A stretch of 64,000 nt of DNA, from the NCBI GenBank assembly GCA_963791295.1, contig CAWBRY010000004.1, forward strand, positions 868,001-932,000, read 5' to 3'. The notes beneath the pieces were generated by a model. The model was given only the letters and a program-made list of their open reading frames with translations, did no database searches and was not told the DNA's origin. A program made the position numbers and the translations under genes. Shown here one piece after another: positions 19,243-28,007 of this stretch; positions within the stretch are counted from its first letter, which is position 1, and each line of letters begins with the position of its first letter. This DNA comes from CAWBRY01 sp963791295. Its GTDB lineage: Bacteria > Bacteroidota > Bacteroidia > Chitinophagales > Chitinophagaceae.

Positions 19243-19968
19243 CTAAAGAGCAATGCCCAGCGTATAGCTTCCGCTATAACCGGCTTTGACACTACCCGTC
19301 AGGGCAACCGTTTCATTGACCAGATCAGTGGCAGAATTGCTAAGTATCCTATCGGAGGTGGTCCTTAAGGGATTAACACCGTGAGCCCCATATAACGAAG
19401 AAACGTGGACCGTATCGCTGATCGTCTCCGAAAAAGTGATCTGGGTAGTTTTTTTCAGGACATTATTTACAAACACCTCGATATGTATATGTGTTGCTCT
19501 TCCCATATACCAACCCGGATATACAGTATTAAAGGTTGCTTTCCCGGAACTATTGGTCAACTGATAACCACGAAGCCAGGTTTGTCCAGTGTAGCTTTGA
19601 TTACCCAGTGATCCTCCTGATTGGTTTCCATAACCGCTATAATATCCATCCTTATTGCAGTGCCAGATATCGATCCTCGAATTAGCAACCGGTGCGCAGT
19701 TATTATTGGTGTCAACTACCGAAAAGTCCAGCGTTAATGGGACTCCCGTTTGCCCGCCGGTTACATCAGCCCGCTGGAGAGGATTGATTGCCTCTCCTCC
19801 TGGATATGGAAAAGGTCCTTCAGTTTCCTCTGGGGTGACCGCACAGCCATCTCCATTCGAAGAATTATTCGGATTGGAAATATCATCTTTGCCAGCTCTT
19901 ACCATCAAAGGAATAGAGGCGGCACCCACCAAAAAGTTCTTGATGAATTTTTTTCTTGTTTGTTCCAT
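19243..19968 (-). CDS. Intradiol ring-cleavage dioxygenase-family protein
   Basis: A 241-residue protein of the catechol/protocatechuate 3,4-dioxygenase fold. Motifs are TPEETEGPFPYPGG (about 47-60), DIWHCNKDGYYSGYG with the first iron tyrosine, TWLRGYQLTNSSGKATFNTVYPGWYMGRATHIHIEVFV carrying the Tyr and the two His ligands. The N terminus (RKKFIKNFLVGAASIPLMVRAG) looks like a secretion signal, so it may act outside the cytoplasm as many small members do. It is a single-gene unit. Confidence 0.85.
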   Translation of the reverse strand: MEQTRKKFIKNFLVGAASIPLMVRAGKDDISNPNNSSNGDGCAVTPEETEGPFPYPGGEAINPLQRADVTGGQTGVPLTLDFSVVDTNNNCAPVANSRIDIWHCNKDGYYSGYGNQSGGSLGNQSYTGQTWLRGYQLTNSSGKATFNTVYPGWYMGRATHIHIEVFVNNVLKKTTQITFSETISDTVHVSSLYGAHGVNPLRTTSDRILSNSATDLVNETVALTGSVKAGYSGSYTLGIAL

Positions 19969-20079
19969 GAGTTTTCATTTAGAAGAACAAATGTATGCGG
20001 TTTGTAGGGCGTACCAATTTTTACAGATGGATCCCGTTTTTGTATCGATAATAGAAGATCCAAAAGATGGACATTTTGG

Positions 20080-20833
20080 CTAATTGCGAACGACAGGGCA
20101 GTTCAACCTGTTTTTCTTTCCTACCTTATAAATTATTCCTAACCCATAACTGCTATAGTGATCTTTCTTCTCTGGGTTTGCAGCACGACTAAATCCATCC
20201 AGGTAATCAGTGAAAGGAAAGCGGTAAGAGGCTTCGAGGTTAATGGCGAGGCTTGGAGAAATATATTGTCGCAACCCAATTCCGATGGGCACGACAAGGA
20301 TACCTCCAGGCAATGAATGTTGTTGATCAATTGAAAGACCTTCCAGGATTTCAGGTGCGCTCCCAAAATGTTCTGCATTGAAGCGACTCCAGTCTCTTTT
20401 GATACGAAGTATAGAAACTCCTACGTCCGGCCATTAAATATGGAGTAAGGCCACGGTCCAGATAATTTTTTCTTAATGGATTCCAGACAATCAATTCAGA
20501 AATTTCGATCAGAGGAGACGTGAAGCTGAAATTTCGTTCCTGCCGGAATGCAGGGTTTGGATATCGCGCATCATCTCCTTTGAGTTTTGCGAGAGCAAGA
20601 TTTGTCCGAAGTGAAAATGAACTGCTCAGTATGCGCGTCGCATAAATGCTGATGCCCGGTTTTTGTGTTTTAAATGAGCCAGCATTAGATGGCGTCAGGT
20701 CTCCCTGGTAAACATAAAGTCCCAGGTTGGCGCCTATTTCAAACTTATTTACATTGAGTTGACCATATATGGATGTGACAAAACAACCCAGGGCCAGGGT
20801 AAGCACGATACCCTTTCTCCAAAATAATTTCAT
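20080..20833 (-). pseudogene. DUF6089-type outer-membrane protein, interrupted by one frameshift
   Basis: The first part (20833 to about 20426) has a signal peptide ending in SIYGQ and reads LNVNKFEIGANLGLYVYQGD, the start of a small beta-barrel found across Bacteroidota. After GLTPYLMAG the frame breaks. Removing one base (the plus-strand G near 20425) restores an uninterrupted continuation (VGVSILRIKRDWSRFNAEHFG, then GGILVVPIGIGLRQYISP) to the stop at 20080. The restored protein, about 250 residues, ends with a typical barrel tail. It could be a recent frameshift or a sequence error; everything else in the gene is intact. Confidence 0.75.
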
Positions 20834-21006
20834 TATCCTAATTTTTAAGCTTTAAAGAATACTCTTTTGCTTTAATAGAATTTAAACTGAATAAGGATAT
20901 CGGATGTAAAAACGGGGTATAGTGCTTTTGGTAGCTTATGTGTGATGATGATTCGAGCTATTGACTAGCATCCGGATAAAAAATTAAATTCCTGTTCTGT
21001 TAAAAT

Positions 21007-21041
21007 TTTGTTGTTGCTCGATGCCTGACGCCCTAAATTTG
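21007..21041 (+). promoter_or_regulatory. Bacteroidota-type promoter for the B12 riboswitch/btuB transcript
   Basis: A perfect TAnnTTTG -7 box (TAAATTTG, 21034-21041) lies just before the riboswitch, with TTTG/TTG -33-like elements at 21007-21016. Transcription would begin near 21046-21049, right at the 5' end of the folded aptamer. Spacing to the clearest TTG is about 18-23 bp. Confidence 0.55.
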
Positions 21042-21048
21042 TAAATGA

Positions 21049-21245
21049 TTTGGTCCCCGGAGATCCGGGGTTAAAAGGGAAGTCCGGTGTAAGTCCGGCG
21101 CTATCCCCGTAGCTGTAAGAAGCCTCTCAACTCCTCATTCAGGATTGAGATGAGAAACTTGTTGAAGATTTACCACTGTCGGCGATAATGCGATGGGAAG
21201 GTTTCAACAAGGCTTCGAGCCAGAAGACCTGCCCGATCAACAACA
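21049..21245 (+). ncRNA. Cobalamin (adenosylcobalamin) riboswitch
   Basis: The leader contains the conserved order of B12-riboswitch elements: the TTAAAAGGGAA block after a GGTCCCC/GGGG stem (21051-21081), GTCCGGTGTAAGTCCGGC (P3/P4 region), CCCCGTAGCTGTAAG (21105-21119), and the B12-box GAGCCAGAAGACCTGCC (21217-21233). It ends about 100 bp before the ATG of a TonB receptor. Binding of cobalamin is expected to repress that receptor gene. The variable arm at 21120-21170 (CTCAACTCCTCATTCAGGATTGAGATGAG) is a separate hairpin. Confidence 0.93.
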
Positions 21246-21347
21246 TCGGTATTCAGCTTTCGGGTGAAAGGCATGAAATGTAAGAGCCACCAGGCGTTTA
21301 TATTTCTATCACTTTTTATTCTCCGAAAGCAGTCACACAAAAAATTC

Positions 21348-23309
21348 ATGAAAATGAAAAAGACATTTTTTGTAGTGGCTGCGATCATCATCGCCAGCAC
21401 ACTACTCGCGCAACAATCTGATTCCACTCAAGTGAATGACACAACTGGCAAATTATTAGACGAAGCGGTCGTGACTGCTTCCAAGTTTGAACAAAAACAA
21501 AGTACCACGGGAAAGGTGGTCACCGTGGTTGGTAAAGAAGTTCTGGAAAAAAGCGTGGGCAAGTCCGTTGCCCAGGTATTGAATGAGCAAGCGGGAGTTA
21601 CTATTGCCGGAGCGTACAATGTAACCGGGAGTGTACAAACCGTTTTCCTGAGGGGAGCATCTTCGGGCCGGAGCCTGATTTTGGTGGATGGAATACCTGT
21701 TTACGATCCGTCGATGATCAATAATGAATTTGACCTAAACCTCATTTCCATCAATGATATTGAAAGAATAGAGATATGCAAAGGCGCCCAGTCGACGTTG
21801 TATGGAAGCGACGCGATTGCGGGTGTGATCAATATCATTACAGTGAAGAAAGACGTGCGCAAACCATTTAATTTTAAGACAACAGCTACCCTGGGAAATA
21901 AGAAGACGTTTCGGAGCAATAGCCAACTGTATGGCAGGGTAAATAAATTATTATATACGGTCCGCTTTGCAACATTGCATAGCAATGGATTTTCATCGGC
22001 ACACGATAATGCAGGGGATGGAAATTTCGATAGAGATGGTTATGATGGCAATGTTGTAAACGCCAGTCTGCAATATCAATTCATCCCGGAATTATCAGCA
22101 AAAGCCTATGTACAATACAGCCGGTATAAAGCGGATGTGGATGCGGGCGTATTCACTGATGACCGCGACTTTACTATCCATAACAAGCAACTGGCCGCCG
22201 GTGGTGGTTTGAATTACAAAAAAGGCATTGTAAATATTGTTGGAAACTATCATTATGATGAAGTCAAAAGGCGATATCTCAACGATAGTCTACATGTCCC
22301 TGGCTTTACAACTTATGAAAGCAATAATTATGGCGGACGCACTGCTTATTTAGAATTGTACGGAAGCATACATGCAACAAAATGGCTCACCTTGCTCGCA
22401 GGTGTGGACTACCGGCATAGCAATATGAATCAGCAGTATTATTCGGTCAGTTCATTTGGTCCCTATAGCAGCCAGTTTGATGATACATCACTACATCAAA
22501 CTTCATTTTATGGGTCAGTCTTTATAAGTTCTTTGGATAAAAGATGGAATATAGAGTTTGGTGGCCGAACCAATAAGCATTCACGCTACGGAAACAATTC
22601 CACTTATACTTTCAATCCATCCTTTTCGATCAGTAAGAACTGGAGATTGTTTGGGAGTGTAGCTTCCGGATTCAAAGCGCCATCCATATACCAGTTGTTT
22701 GATGCCTTCAGTGGAAATGTGGATTTGAAGCCCGAAAAGTCAGTGAATTTTGAAGTGGGAATCCAGGAATTATATGAAAAGATTAGTACGCGGCTGGTTT
22801 ATTTTCACAGGAAGGTTAAGAATGGCCTCGAATACAATTATGTAACGTTCCAGTATTTCAACCTGGTAAAACAATCTGTAGATGGAATCGAGCTTGAACT
22901 AACTCTGCGGCCTGTAAAAGAATTTTCCATCACCGCCAACTACAGCTACCTGACAGGTGACGAGCAAACTCAGAGCCGGGAAGATTTTAATGATACGACG
23001 TATACGTATTTACTCAGAAGGCCCAAGAGTAGCTTCAATATTCTACTGGGATGTCAGCCTACGCCATCTTTTTATGCCAGCCTGGGTGCAAAGGCGGTCA
23101 GTCGGCGACATGATGTGGGTGGTTTCCAGCAACCGGACGTCTTATTGAAAGGATATCTTTTGTTGAATGCTTATGCTGAATATAAGTTGAATGATCATCT
23201 TAAATTTTTCTTAGATGCACAAAATCTGACCAACAATAAATTCTTTGATCTGAGTGGATTTAATTCTATTCCTTTCATGGTCAGTGGAGGGGTGTCGTTT
23301 AATTGGTGA
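21348..23309 (+). CDS. btuB: TonB-dependent cobalamin receptor BtuB-like
   Basis: The likely start is ATG at 21348 (MKMKKTFFVVAAIIIASTLLAQQ), which gives a clean signal peptide; an in-frame Met at 21264 would lie too close to the riboswitch. The protein, about 653 residues, has a TonB box-like segment (LLDEAVVTASKFEQKQS), plug motifs (VFLRGASSGRSLILVDGIPVYDPS, RIEICKGAQSTLYGSDAIAGVINI) and a barrel ending in Trp. The plug sequences closely resemble BtuB, and the cobalamin riboswitch upstream supports uptake of B12. No other B12 transport genes are nearby. Confidence 0.9.
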   Translation: MKMKKTFFVVAAIIIASTLLAQQSDSTQVNDTTGKLLDEAVVTASKFEQKQSTTGKVVTVVGKEVLEKSVGKSVAQVLNEQAGVTIAGAYNVTGSVQTVFLRGASSGRSLILVDGIPVYDPSMINNEFDLNLISINDIERIEICKGAQSTLYGSDAIAGVINIITVKKDVRKPFNFKTTATLGNKKTFRSNSQLYGRVNKLLYTVRFATLHSNGFSSAHDNAGDGNFDRDGYDGNVVNASLQYQFIPELSAKAYVQYSRYKADVDAGVFTDDRDFTIHNKQLAAGGGLNYKKGIVNIVGNYHYDEVKRRYLNDSLHVPGFTTYESNNYGGRTAYLELYGSIHATKWLTLLAGVDYRHSNMNQQYYSVSSFGPYSSQFDDTSLHQTSFYGSVFISSLDKRWNIEFGGRTNKHSRYGNNSTYTFNPSFSISKNWRLFGSVASGFKAPSIYQLFDAFSGNVDLKPEKSVNFEVGIQELYEKISTRLVYFHRKVKNGLEYNYVTFQYFNLVKQSVDGIELELTLRPVKEFSITANYSYLTGDEQTQSREDFNDTTYTYLLRRPKSSFNILLGCQPTPSFYASLGAKAVSRRHDVGGFQQPDVLLKGYLLLNAYAEYKLNDHLKFFLDAQNLTNNKFFDLSGFNSIPFMVSGGVSFNW

Positions 23310-23312
23310 TTT

Positions 23313-23340
23313 GCTAGATGCTAGATACCAGATGCTAGAT
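23313..23340. repeat. Intergenic TAGATGCTAGATACC repeat, copy 1
   Basis: Directly after the btuB stop lies a stretch made of GCTAGATG/CTAGATACC/AGATGCTAGAT units. A 23-base segment (23315-23337) occurs again, identical, at 24321-24343, and a related form is at 60523-60556. All three are in intergenic positions after stop codons. Confidence 0.8.
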
Positions 23341-23474
23341 AGAGTAGATTGCGATAGCTCGGTGTGAAAACCTATGCTTCTTATTGCTTTTGTTGTGGTA
23401 AGATAGCCCAAAGAAAATCCCTTACCTTAGAACAGGAGTTAAAAAAGTAATTTCACCCAATTAAAACAAACAAC

Positions 23475-23780
23475 ATGACTGCGGTGAAAGTAGAATACAC
23501 TGTAAAGCCGGAGTATTTAGCCACTAATAAGGCTAATATCCAGAAAGTATTGGAAGAGCTGCGATCACTGGGAGATGTTGGCGTTTTATATTCTGTTTAT
23601 CTGAAAGAAGATGGATATAGTTTTGTTCATTTTGCTATCAATAAAGATGCAGCCGCAGCAGAGATTATTCCTTCACTGGCATCATTTAAAGCCTTTAGTG
23701 CGCAACTCAAAGCCGAAGGACTGGTCACACCACCACAGGCTATGAAACTTGAAATGGTCGGAAAATCATTCGAATTATGA
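23475..23780 (+). CDS. Small ABM/EthD-like dimeric alpha-beta barrel protein
   Basis: A 101-residue protein with the strand-helix pattern of the dimeric ferredoxin-like superfamily: VKVEYTVKPEYL, a helix with KANIQKVLEELRSL, GVLYSVYLKEDGYSFVHFAI, then a helix and a short final strand. Its function is unknown; members include monooxygenases and stress proteins, but no catalytic residue can be pointed to. It lies 34 bp before the RidA-like lipoprotein gene and is probably co-transcribed with it. Confidence 0.6.
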   Translation: MTAVKVEYTVKPEYLATNKANIQKVLEELRSLGDVGVLYSVYLKEDGYSFVHFAINKDAAAAEIIPSLASFKAFSAQLKAEGLVTPPQAMKLEMVGKSFEL

Positions 23781-23813
23781 TCACTCATTCAATCACCAAA
23801 ACATAAAAAACTG

Positions 23814-24320
23814 ATGACAAAGACATGTTTTCTGTTATGCAGCCTGATTAGCTATTCGATACTCTGCGGATGCAACACCACTACCAATTCGAAAGATGCC
23901 ACTGGAAAGGATTCAACGACCAAACCATCCGACACGCCCGTTTACTTTAACCTCCGACCCAAAGTAGAGAAGGATTACGGGTATACCCATGCTGTTCAAA
24001 TTGGAGATGACCTTAAAATATCGGGAGCAGTGAGTATGGATGATTCCGGAAACCTAGTCGCTCCTGGAAATATGGATCAGCAGATGAAAAATTGCTATAG
24101 CGATTTAGAAAAGATTTTGAGTCACTACGGCTATACATTCGACGATGTAGTGGTGGAAAATGTGTTCACGACTAATATGGCAGATTTTATCAAGTATTCA
24201 TCTTACCGCAATACAATATATAAGAAGCAATTCCCGACAGGCACCTGGCTGGAAGTAAAGGGATTGGCGCTGCCCGGACAGTTGATCGAGATAGATATGG
24301 AGGCGCATCGTTCCAGATAG
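23814..24320 (+). CDS. Secreted RidA/YjgF-family lipoprotein
   Basis: A 168-residue protein with a lipoprotein signal ending SILCGC and a Ser/Thr-rich linker. A RidA fold follows from about residue 55 (GYTHAVQIGDDLKISGAV, MKNCYSDLEKILSHYGYTFDDVVVENVFTTNM, PTGTWLEVKGLALPGQLIEIDMEA). The active-site arginine of imine deaminase RidA is not obvious in the final motif (Leu-Pro-Gly-Gln at its place), so deaminase activity is uncertain. The lipid anchor places it outside the cytoplasm, unusual for RidA. Confidence 0.8.
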   Translation: MTKTCFLLCSLISYSILCGCNTTTNSKDATGKDSTTKPSDTPVYFNLRPKVEKDYGYTHAVQIGDDLKISGAVSMDDSGNLVAPGNMDQQMKNCYSDLEKILSHYGYTFDDVVVENVFTTNMADFIKYSSYRNTIYKKQFPTGTWLEVKGLALPGQLIEIDMEAHRSR

Positions 24321-24343
24321 TAGATGCTAGATACCAGATGCTA
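24321..24343. repeat. Intergenic TAGATGCTAGATACC repeat, copy 2
   Basis: A 23-base sequence identical to 23315-23337 fills the whole gap between two convergent genes. It starts right after the RidA-like stop codon and its last three bases are the stop codon of the opposing sugar isomerase gene. Confidence 0.8.
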
Positions 24344-25318
24344 AGGCTTCAAGTCAATTGAAGCAAGGAATTGATATCCTCTTTTCAACGACTCTGTCGG
24401 GTTAATCATCAGGTCATTCTCCAAGATAAAATGCTCCAGTCCCGATTTTTTTGCGTGCGCGACGATGTTCTTAATATCCATTACGCCACTGCCCGCATCG
24501 GTAATAAAGGGAAACAGCTCTATCCATTGTTGGGGGTTGCCGCCATCGCCGGAGAAGCGCACCTGCTTTTTCATATCTTTTACATGCATCAGTTTGTAAC
24601 GGCCCGGATTAGCGTCTAATAATTTGATCGGATCCGCGCCGCCAGCTGTAGTCCAGTAGATATCCATTTCAAGAAATACAAGTGTGGGGTCGGTCCTCTC
24701 GAGGATAATTTCAAAAGGAACTTTCCCGTCAACGGGTTGAAGGCCGTAGCCGTGGTTGTGATAATAAAATTTGATGCCCAGTTTCTTTGCCTTTGCTCCG
24801 ATGTCATTAAACTCATCAGCCATGCGCTTGTAGTCGTCGAGGGTTTTTCTCTCCGCTTCCGGGATGGCTGCCAATCCTGCGTATTGTTGTCCCAGTATAT
24901 GTGCTGCTTCTGCGGTTTCCCCCAGGTTGTTCCGAAGAGTATCCAATCCTACGTGCATACCGGGACTGGTAAGTTGTTTTTGGTCGAGTATTTCTCTCAT
25001 CTCCTTTGCTGTATGGCCAAAGTAACCACTTTGCGAAAAGCCAAGTGAAGGTGTAATGGAATTCCAGGTGTCTTTGTCGCGTTGGGTACTGAACGGATAA
25101 GGGCCGAAAAATTCAAATTCCTTATAGCCGATTTTTGTAACCAACTCAATTACGCTTTTGAAGTCTTTTTCAAGAATCTTTGCGACGGACCAAAGCTGCA
25201 GACCAATATTGTTGAGCTTTACATAACTGGATAATGCATCCATTAAAGCCGATGATGCTAGGATGCCGCCGGCAGCGGAAGCGCCTGACATTTTTATAAA
25301 CTCACGCCGGTTAACCAT
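24341..25318 (-). CDS. Secreted sugar phosphate isomerase/epimerase (xylose isomerase-like TIM barrel)
   Basis: A 325-residue protein with a Tat-like N terminus (MVNRREFIKMSGASAAGG) and a TIM-barrel body of the AP-endonuclease-2/sugar isomerase family. Metal-site motifs are KFYYHNHGYGLQP, LVFLEMDIYWTTAGGADPIKLL, RYKLMHVKDMKK and a final FILENDLM. Such proteins in Bacteroidota usually act on sugars or inositol-type compounds in the periplasm; no specific substrate can be inferred. It stands alone on the minus strand. Confidence 0.85.
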   Translation of the reverse strand: MVNRREFIKMSGASAAGGILASSALMDALSSYVKLNNIGLQLWSVAKILEKDFKSVIELVTKIGYKEFEFFGPYPFSTQRDKDTWNSITPSLGFSQSGYFGHTAKEMREILDQKQLTSPGMHVGLDTLRNNLGETAEAAHILGQQYAGLAAIPEAERKTLDDYKRMADEFNDIGAKAKKLGIKFYYHNHGYGLQPVDGKVPFEIILERTDPTLVFLEMDIYWTTAGGADPIKLLDANPGRYKLMHVKDMKKQVRFSGDGGNPQQWIELFPFITDAGSGVMDIKNIVAHAKKSGLEHFILENDLMINPTESLKRGYQFLASIDLKP

Positions 25319-25555
25319 AATATTTGATTTTGAGTGTCATTGAATGAGGTAAACGATTTTCTAAAATTAATGTTTTATGACTATACTGGATGCCGCCAAG
25401 TGGTATGCAGTTGCATATTAAAGAAAAAAGAAGCGATAAACTACATACCCACTTAGAGAGAATGAGGCACCCAAAAGACTCCTTATATATATTACCTTCG
25501 ATTGGACTCTACTGAATATGATGCAAGCCAAATATATTTGTCAAAACCATCTATC

Positions 25556-26134
25556 ATGAATATCAATTTCAGCGAGCTGCTTACCGTGACCTTCACCCTT
25601 TTTGCTGTGATTGATATCGTGGGTTCTGTTCCGATTTTGATTTCATTAAAAGAAAAAATGGGGGGCATTCGCGAATGGAGAGCAACATTGGTTTCCGGGG
25701 CATTGATGGTTTTGTTTTTATTTCTGGGTGAGTCGTTCCTGCATTTATTGGGATTGGATGTTAAGTCATTCGCGGTGGGTGGGTCGATCGTGATTTTTAT
25801 CCTGGGGTTGGAAATGGTGTTGGGCTTAGAATTTTTCAAGAGCGATAAGAATGTGAGGGCGGCCACAGTAGTGCCCATTGCTTTTCCGTTAATTGCCGGA
25901 TCTGGAACGCTTACCACCCTCATGTCTCTCAAAGCGAATTATGGTGAAACGGTTTTATTGATTGCCATACTTGTCAATCTGGTGATTGTATATATTGTAT
26001 TAAAGTCATTGAGTTTGATCGCAAGGCTGTTAGGACCGGCAGGTTTGATCGCTGTCCGGAAATTTTTTGGCGTAATTTTGCTCGCTATTGCCGTAAAGAT
26101 CTTTGCGGCGAATGCACCCGGGTTGATCAAATGA
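25556..26134 (+). CDS. MarC-family integral membrane protein
   Basis: The start is taken at ATG 25556 (MNINFSELLTVTFTLFAVID), which matches the family; an in-frame ATG at 25502 adds 18 polar residues. The 192-residue protein has six hydrophobic helices and MarC motifs (DIVGSVPILISLKEK, PIAFPLIAGSGTLTTLMSL, AVKIFAANAPGLI). MarC proteins are of unknown transport function. Its 3' end is important here: about 60 bp of it, with point changes, occur again at 37875-37933 at the far side of the island. Five bases after its stop begins a tRNA-Arg-like sequence. Confidence 0.9.
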   Translation: MNINFSELLTVTFTLFAVIDIVGSVPILISLKEKMGGIREWRATLVSGALMVLFLFLGESFLHLLGLDVKSFAVGGSIVIFILGLEMVLGLEFFKSDKNVRAATVVPIAFPLIAGSGTLTTLMSLKANYGETVLLIAILVNLVIVYIVLKSLSLIARLLGPAGLIAVRKFFGVILLAIAVKIFAANAPGLIK

Positions 26135-26138
26135 TCCC

Positions 26139-26200
26139 GGCCTCGTCGTACAATGGATAGTATAATCCCGGCAGTATCGCCGGGACGAAGCTCCAGATCG
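26139..26200 (+). pseudogene. tRNA-Arg remnant with anticodon arm replaced by a GC-rich hairpin
   Basis: The first 28 bases (acceptor strand and D arm) are identical to the intact tRNA-Arg copies at 26236 and 37934. The anticodon arm is replaced by TCCCGGC-AGTATC-GCCGGGA, a perfect 7-bp hairpin, after which GAAGCTCCAGAT of the tRNA resumes and the T arm is lost. It cannot be a functional tRNA. It sits at the position where the original tRNA gene followed marC, so it looks like a damaged border copy. Confidence 0.7.
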
Positions 26201-26235
26201 TTTGAACAATGTATTGTATAAGTTCTTTTGTTTCT

Positions 26236-26307
26236 GGCCTCGTCGTACAATGGATAGTATAAGAGTTTCCGAAGCTCCAGATACAGGTTCGATTCCTGTC
26301 GAGGCTA
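26236..26307 (+). tRNA. tRNA-Arg (anticodon CCG), left copy
   Basis: A 72-nt cloverleaf: acceptor GGCCTCG/CGAGGCT, D arm GTAC/GTAT, anticodon loop TTCCGAA (anticodon CCG, A37), T arm ACAGG/CCTGT with TTCGATT loop, discriminator A. CCA is not encoded. The copy at 37934-38005 is identical. The direct repeat continues 32 bp past the tRNA at both places with one mismatch, defining the border of the island. Confidence 0.93.
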
Positions 26308-26339
26308 CGAACTATAGTCAGTTAAAATCCCGACCGCAG
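26236..26339 (+). repeat. Left direct repeat of the island (tRNA-Arg plus 32 bp)
   Basis: The 104 bp from the tRNA-Arg start to CCGACCGCAG match 37934-38037 with one difference (TATAGTC versus TATAATC). Everything between the two repeats differs in composition and content from the flanks. Confidence 0.85.
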
Positions 26340-26551
26340 CATGGGGATTCGATTAGTTTGAATTTCTTTTCTAAAATATCATAGAAATACGTCTCATTAA
26401 CCTGCACTCCCTGAGTTTGATTGTATTCTGGGTAATGATTATAATCTCCTCGGCCGCAGCGCCCAACCTATAAATTTTCAAAGTCAGCCAGCATTTCGCC
26501 CATAGGATGTAATTTTTTATTCTCACTTTCAATAAGGACGGAGTTGAATTT
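26318..26551 (-). pseudogene. Gene fragment of unknown family with an internal stop
   Basis: On the minus strand a frame reads VLIESENKKLHPMGEMLADF, an in-frame TAG, then GRCGRGDYNHYPEYNQTQG and ends YDILEKKFKLIESP plus a few residues, stopping inside the direct repeat at 26318. The composition is protein-like across the stop. No family is recognised and no start is visible. It is a decayed C-terminal fragment at the left island border. Confidence 0.35.
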
Positions 26552-26696
26552 TCAAGCTTACTGAAATTATTTTTTTTACGGGCCAATAATCGACGACAAT
26601 TTCTTCATAAGTCAAATAAGTTTTTAATAACATTGCAATAGATGTCAAGATTATCTAGTTATCATGCGAATACTTAAGTTGTTTTCAAAAAATTTC

Positions 26697-27291
26697 TTAT
26701 TCCGATCTCGGCCTTTTGTTTTGAATTAGATTAACGACTAAAGAAAATATTAATATGGTATAGAAGAGCCCAATTAAAATCTGCGTCATTATTATCCACC
26801 TTACAAAGTCCAAATTTGACTCAAGCCCTGTGGGTCCTACTGTAAGGTCGTAAAACTTAAATAAAAAGTCTGTGAAAATGTAATACTTGTTTCTTTAAAC
26901 GCTAAAGAAACATAATTTCCTATAAAAAGGTACGTCAACGCATATGTGAATACCACAAAGAAATAGGACAGTAATATATATATATGAACATCTCAACACG
27001 AGTAAATTTCATGTCTTCTTTAGGAGGATACAAGCGTTCCATTGATTTTTAGATTGGGCGAAACAGCCGCTGTCTTTTAAAACTATAAAGGCTGGCAAAA
27101 GTTATATGCAGATACTCAATAGTTAGTATTAATAACTGAAGATACAAGAGCGATGCAACAATAATGACAGGTACATTTAAGTGAACTTTCTTTGTCGCTA
27201 TCAATGCTAGGTAAAAGAGAAAGAAAACCGATAAAATACCTCCAACGATTATAAATGTCCCAATCCCTATTTGTCGTTCCTTGTTTTTCAT
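26697..27291 (-). pseudogene. Decayed 4-helix ion-channel gene (two-pore-helix potassium-channel type)
   Basis: The N-terminal 80 codons from ATG 27291 are open and encode two membrane helices (IIVGGILSVFFLFYLALIA and VPVIIVASLLYLQLLILTIEYL). An in-frame TAA follows, then KSMERLYPPKEDMKF. In a shifted frame come a third helix (ILLSYFFVVFTYALTYLF) and ITFSQTFYLSFTTL. After another shift come TVGPTG and a fourth helix (WIIMTQILIGLFYTILIFSLVV), ending KRPRSE. Helix-pore loop-helix with TTLTVG matches ion channels, although the selectivity filter is not the canonical TVGYG. At least one stop and two frameshifts make it a pseudogene. Confidence 0.6.
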
Positions 27292-28007
27292 TTTAAAGGG
27301 TTTAAAATTCTTTCTCTCAGCTTGCTTCGATGCTATTCTCTAGGGTTTGGTAGCAATAACAGTGTGGCTTAGGTCGAACAATTTACCCCTTTCATCAATA
27401 TTTAGCTCATCAGGTTTCTTTTCAATGGCAACCCGATATCTTTAAGGCTATTGTGTTTATGGTCGCCTATGACTAACTCCGCCGAGTTTTTTTAGATATC
27501 CATTCCATCCAACGTCACGTATTCTTTTTTTCCAACTTTTACGAAATCTTTGGGCTTCTTGCTGTCAATATTAAAGTACTGTAAGGCTCTTTAATGTTGA
27601 CTTCTCGGTCCAAGTCACAGGTTTCCTCCAGATGACATTGTTACTATTCATTTATAAAAACCTCTTTTTAGGTGTTTTAACAGTTACAAGATTTGCAATA
27701 TCTTCATGCTCATTAACCTTTTAGGTAATCCTACCTGCATTGCCGGTGTTACGCTTAATAATTTTAATCTTTTCGAGTTATAAAAACAAAAATGGAGGGA
27801 TAATAAATGATAAACAACTAAATTTTCCGCTTGCATATCACCATTAACTTCGTAAAATGGATGATGTGCACAGTAAAGAAATAAGAAACAATAACATGGC
27901 CTGCACAAAGATGAATATATAAAATCTGAGGAAGCAAAAGTATGTCAGGGTATCAGTTTATTTTTACAGCTAGAACTTACCTGATTTTCTATTAATAGTT
28001 TGGGCTT
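27292..28007. other. Long stretch without an intact gene; small minus-strand coding remnants
   Basis: About 700 bp, very A/T-rich. On the minus strand around 27330-27640 broken pieces read VKVGKKEYVTLDGMDI, then a stop, NSAELVIGDHKHNSLKDIG and KPDELNIDERGKLFDLSHT in different frames, which look like the wreck of one small gene of unknown family. Nothing recognisable is seen on the plus strand. The methyltransferase promoter must lie near its right end. Confidence 0.4.

Noticed and set aside
27684..27908. 74-codon minus-strand frame before the methyltransferase
   Set aside because: Composition (CRPCYCFLFLYCAHHPF) is unlike a real protein and it has no motif; it is A/T-rich noise.
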